Of a stretch of 64,000 nucleotides of DNA, positions 62,099 to 64,000 are shown in pieces. The position numbers were made by a program, and so were the translations under genes. Location of the stretch: NCBI RefSeq assembly GCF_900169075.1, contig NZ_LT827015.1, positions 1,814,158 through 1,878,157 on the forward strand. Reading direction: 5' to 3'. Position 1 is the stretch's first letter, and every line of letters starts with the position of its first letter. Below the pieces are notes generated by a model that made no database searches, was not told the origin of the DNA, and saw only the letters and a program-made list of their open reading frames with translations. The DNA comes from Chryseobacterium phocaeense. GTDB lineage: Bacteria > Bacteroidota > Bacteroidia > Flavobacteriales > Weeksellaceae.

Positions 62099-62155
62099 TT
62101 AAGGTCTAAAGTTTAAGGTTTAAAACATTGAATTCTAAACCTTAAACATTGAATT
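62099..62155. repeat. Inverted repeat between atpA and atpG
   Basis: GTTTAAGGTTTA (62111-62122) is exactly complementary to TAAACCTTAAAC (62136-62147), with a 13-nt loop. Further GTTTAAGG-like words precede it. No T-tract, so it does not look like a terminator; it could set the mRNA's fold or ratio of the two products. Confidence 0.65.
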
Positions 62156-62157
62156 TT

Positions 62158-63735
62158 TTAGTTATATTTTGAAGCTAAATCGTTAGCTGCCTGCTTAAGA
62201 ACGTTGGTAATATCGTTATCGATTTTACCAGCTTTAATAGCCGCCATTGTATCAGGGTGCTTAGATCTTAGGAACTCGATGTATTCTATCTGGAATTCTT
62301 TTACTTTTCTGATCGGAACGTTTCTTAAAAGGTTCTCTGTTCCTGCGTAGATCATCGCTACCTGGCTGTCTACCGGAAGTGGAGAGTTTACCGGCTGCTT
62401 AAGGATCTCAACGTTTCTTTCCCCTTTAGAGATAACTGCTAAAGTAGAAGCATCAAGGTCAGAACCGAATTTAGCAAACGCTTCCAATTCTTTATATTGT
62501 GCCTGGTCTAATTTAAGAGTACCAGATACTTTTTTCATTGATTTGATCTGAGCGTTACCTCCTACCCTTGATACAGAGATCCCTACGTTGATCGCAGGAC
62601 GAACCCCTGAGTTGAACAGGTCAGACTCCAGGAAGATCTGTCCGTCTGTGATGGAGATTACGTTGGTTGGAATATACGCAGAAACGTCACCAGCCTGAGT
62701 TTCGATAATCGGAAGGGCAGTTAATGAACCTCCTCCTTTTACGATTGGCTTTAGAGAGTCTGGTAAGTCGTTCATCTGGCTCGCAATCTGGTCGTCAGCA
62801 ATTACTTTTGCTGCTCTTTCCAATAATCTTGAGTGAAGGTAGAAAACGTCTCCAGGGTAAGCTTCACGGCCCGGTGGTCTTCTCAATAGAAGAGAAAGCT
62901 CACGGTAAGCCACCGCCTGTTTTGATAAATCATCATAAACGATCAATGCAGGTCTGCCGGTGTCTCTGAAGAACTCCCCGATAGATGCTCCAGCCATTGC
63001 AGAATATACCTGCATAGGAACCGGATCTGATGCGTTAGCCGCAACGATTACAGTGTACGCTAAAGCTCCTTTATCAGAAAGGGTTTTAACGATTTGTGCT
63101 ACGGTAGAAGCTTTCTGACCGATCGCAACATATATACAATATACAGGCTTACCTGCATCAAAGAATTCTTTCTGGTTGATGATCGTATCAATTGCAACAG
63201 TAGTTTTACCTGTCTGTCTGTCACCAATGATAAGCTCTCTTTGCCCTCTTCCTACCGGGATCATAGAGTCAATCGCTACGATACCTGTTTGTAAAGGCTC
63301 AGTTACCGGCTGTCTGAAGATAACTCCAGGAGCCTTTCTTTCCAATGGCATTTCGTATAAATCCCCAGTAATAGGACCTTTACCATCGATAGGGTTACCA
63401 AGAGTATCTACTACTCTTCCCAACATCCCTTCTCCTACTTTGATAGAAGAGATTCTGTTTGTTCTTCTTACTGTGTCTCCTTCTTTTACTAATTTACTTT
63501 CCCCAAGTAGCGCAACACCTACGTTGTCTTCTTCAAGGTTTAGTACAATACCTTCTACATCACTAGAAAATTTCACCAACTCTCCGTATTGTACGTTTTC
63601 TAACCCGTATACACGAGCAATACCATCACCGATGGTTAAAACTGTACCTACTTCCTCAACGTTGGATTGAGTGTCGAAGTTGGCCAATTGCTGTTTTAAG
63701 ATCGCAGATACTTCTGCCGGATTTATTTCTGCCAT
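62158..63735 (-). CDS. atpA: ATP synthase F1 subunit alpha
   Basis: A non-catalytic nucleotide-binding subunit of F1. The 525 aa protein has the P-loop GDRQTGKT at 171-178. ALEXAMPLE segments are QREL upstream of it, the catalytic-interface [14 protein letters not shown] stretch and a late [11 protein letters not shown] segment typical of alpha subunits. It lies between atpH (upstream) and atpG in the order usual for atp operons. Confidence 0.97.
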   Translation of the reverse strand: MAEINPAEVSAILKQQLANFDTQSNVEEVGTVLTIGDGIARVYGLENVQYGELVKFSSDVEGIVLNLEEDNVGVALLGESKLVKEGDTVRRTNRISSIKVGEGMLGRVVDTLGNPIDGKGPITGDLYEMPLERKAPGVIFRQPVTEPLQTGIVAIDSMIPVGRGQRELIIGDRQTGKTTVAIDTIINQKEFFDAGKPVYCIYVAIGQKASTVAQIVKTLSDKGALAYTVIVAANASDPVPMQVYSAMAGASIGEFFRDTGRPALIVYDDLSKQAVAYRELSLLLRRPPGREAYPGDVFYLHSRLLERAAKVIADDQIASQMNDLPDSLKPIVKGGGSLTALPIIETQAGDVSAYIPTNVISITDGQIFLESDLFNSGVRPAINVGISVSRVGGNAQIKSMKKVSGTLKLDQAQYKELEAFAKFGSDLDASTLAVISKGERNVEILKQPVNSPLPVDSQVAMIYAGTENLLRNVPIRKVKEFQIEYIEFLRSKHPDTMAAIKAGKIDNDITNVLKQAANDLASKYN

Positions 63736-63753
63736 TGTATGGTTGTTTTTTCT

Positions 63754-64000
63754 TTAATTTAACTGAAAATCTTTTTTAACTTGGTTCAATTTGGTCTTTA
63801 CAGACGCATCTACCTGCTGATCACCTACTCTTAAAATGTAACCTCCTAAAATTTCAGGCTTCACATTTAAGTTCAGGTCAAAGTTTGAACCTTCTTTTAC
63901 AAGATTGGTAGATCTTAAGATCTGATCAAGGTTCTCTTTGGAAAGCTGAGTCGCTGTGGTAAGAGTAATTCTCTGTACCCCGTTGATGTCCTCTACTTTA
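63754..64000 (-). CDS. atpH: ATP synthase F1 subunit delta, partial (5' end outside)
   Basis: The last 81 or so residues of the delta (peripheral stalk) subunit, running off the window's right end. The visible protein begins near KVEDINGVQRITLTTATQLS and ends KLNQVKKDFQLN before TAA. NVKPEILGGYILRVGDQQVD is the characteristic C-terminal motif of bacterial delta. It is 18 bases upstream of atpA, on the same strand. Confidence 0.9.
   Translation of the reverse strand, partial: KVEDINGVQRITLTTATQLSKENLDQILRSTNLVKEGSNFDLNLNVKPEILGGYILRVGDQQVDASVKTKLNQVKKDFQLN

Noticed and set aside
1..64000. tRNA, rRNA, integrase or insertion sequence
   Set aside because: None of the usual motifs (tRNA arms, transposase DDE text, terminal inverted repeats with transposase) were seen on either strand.

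Overview
This 64 kb window comes from a Bacteroidota chromosome, most likely a Chryseobacterium-like member of the Weeksellaceae. The sequence signs are: low GC with AT-rich spacers, TAnnTTTG-type -7 promoter boxes, six proteins with type IX secretion (T9SS) sorting tails, a Bacteroidetes-type (T6SS-iii) baseplate fragment, menaquinone genes, and protein families typical of flavobacteria (DUF4199, DUF4286, DUF4920, UMF1 transporter). No tRNA, rRNA, CRISPR array, transposase or prophage is visible. Product names rest on motif and family recognition by eye, since no database search could be run.

Layout. 1-5.7 kb: a palindromic intergenic repeat, GT2 glycosyltransferase with DUF4199 protein, the SRP RNA, an MBL-fold hydrolase, an SRPBCC protein, then menA and menB. 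5.9-12.9 kb: a secreted nucleoside-deoxyribosyltransferase-like protein, gyrA with a downstream TPR gene, DUF4286, small lipoproteins, an acetyltransferase and a DUF421 protein. 12.9-21.6 kb is the most accessory-looking stretch: an unannotated double-glycine-leader peptide gene, a two-gene unit resembling a toxin/immunity pair, uvrA, and tssE-tssF followed by a lipoprotein gene. 21.8-31 kb: amino-acid permease, DUF4920 protein, M14 carboxypeptidase, a 0.8 kb operator-like AT-rich region in front of an XRE regulator, a T9SS cargo, proline dehydrogenase, UbiA prenyltransferase and a mevalonate-type kinase. 31-45 kb: T9SS metalloprotease, DUF3060, UMF1 transporter, thiolase, a sigma/anti-sigma/outer-membrane cluster, nucleoside transporter, bifunctional nuclease, etfB and etfA. 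44-52.4 kb: three T9SS cargo genes, an SDR gene, an M20 dipeptidase and an isolated GT-C-like membrane protein. 52.6-64 kb: THUMP-like methyltransferase, DinB protein, small methylmalonyl-CoA mutase subunit, FtsB/DivIC-like protein, uridine kinase, M36-type protease, clpS with a CNNM/CorC protein, and the ATP synthase genes atpG, atpA and partial atpH.

How the genes fit together. MenA/MenB (menaquinone), ETF (electron transfer) and F1 ATPase serve respiration. The kinase/UbiA pair points to isoprenoid metabolism. Six T9SS cargo proteins, including two metalloproteases, reflect gliding/secretion biology. TssE/TssF with a lipoprotein, the candidate toxin/immunity pair and the double-glycine peptide suggest an interbacterial competition neighbourhood. 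The spacers carry at least five families of short dispersed or inverted repeats, several shared between distant loci in this window.
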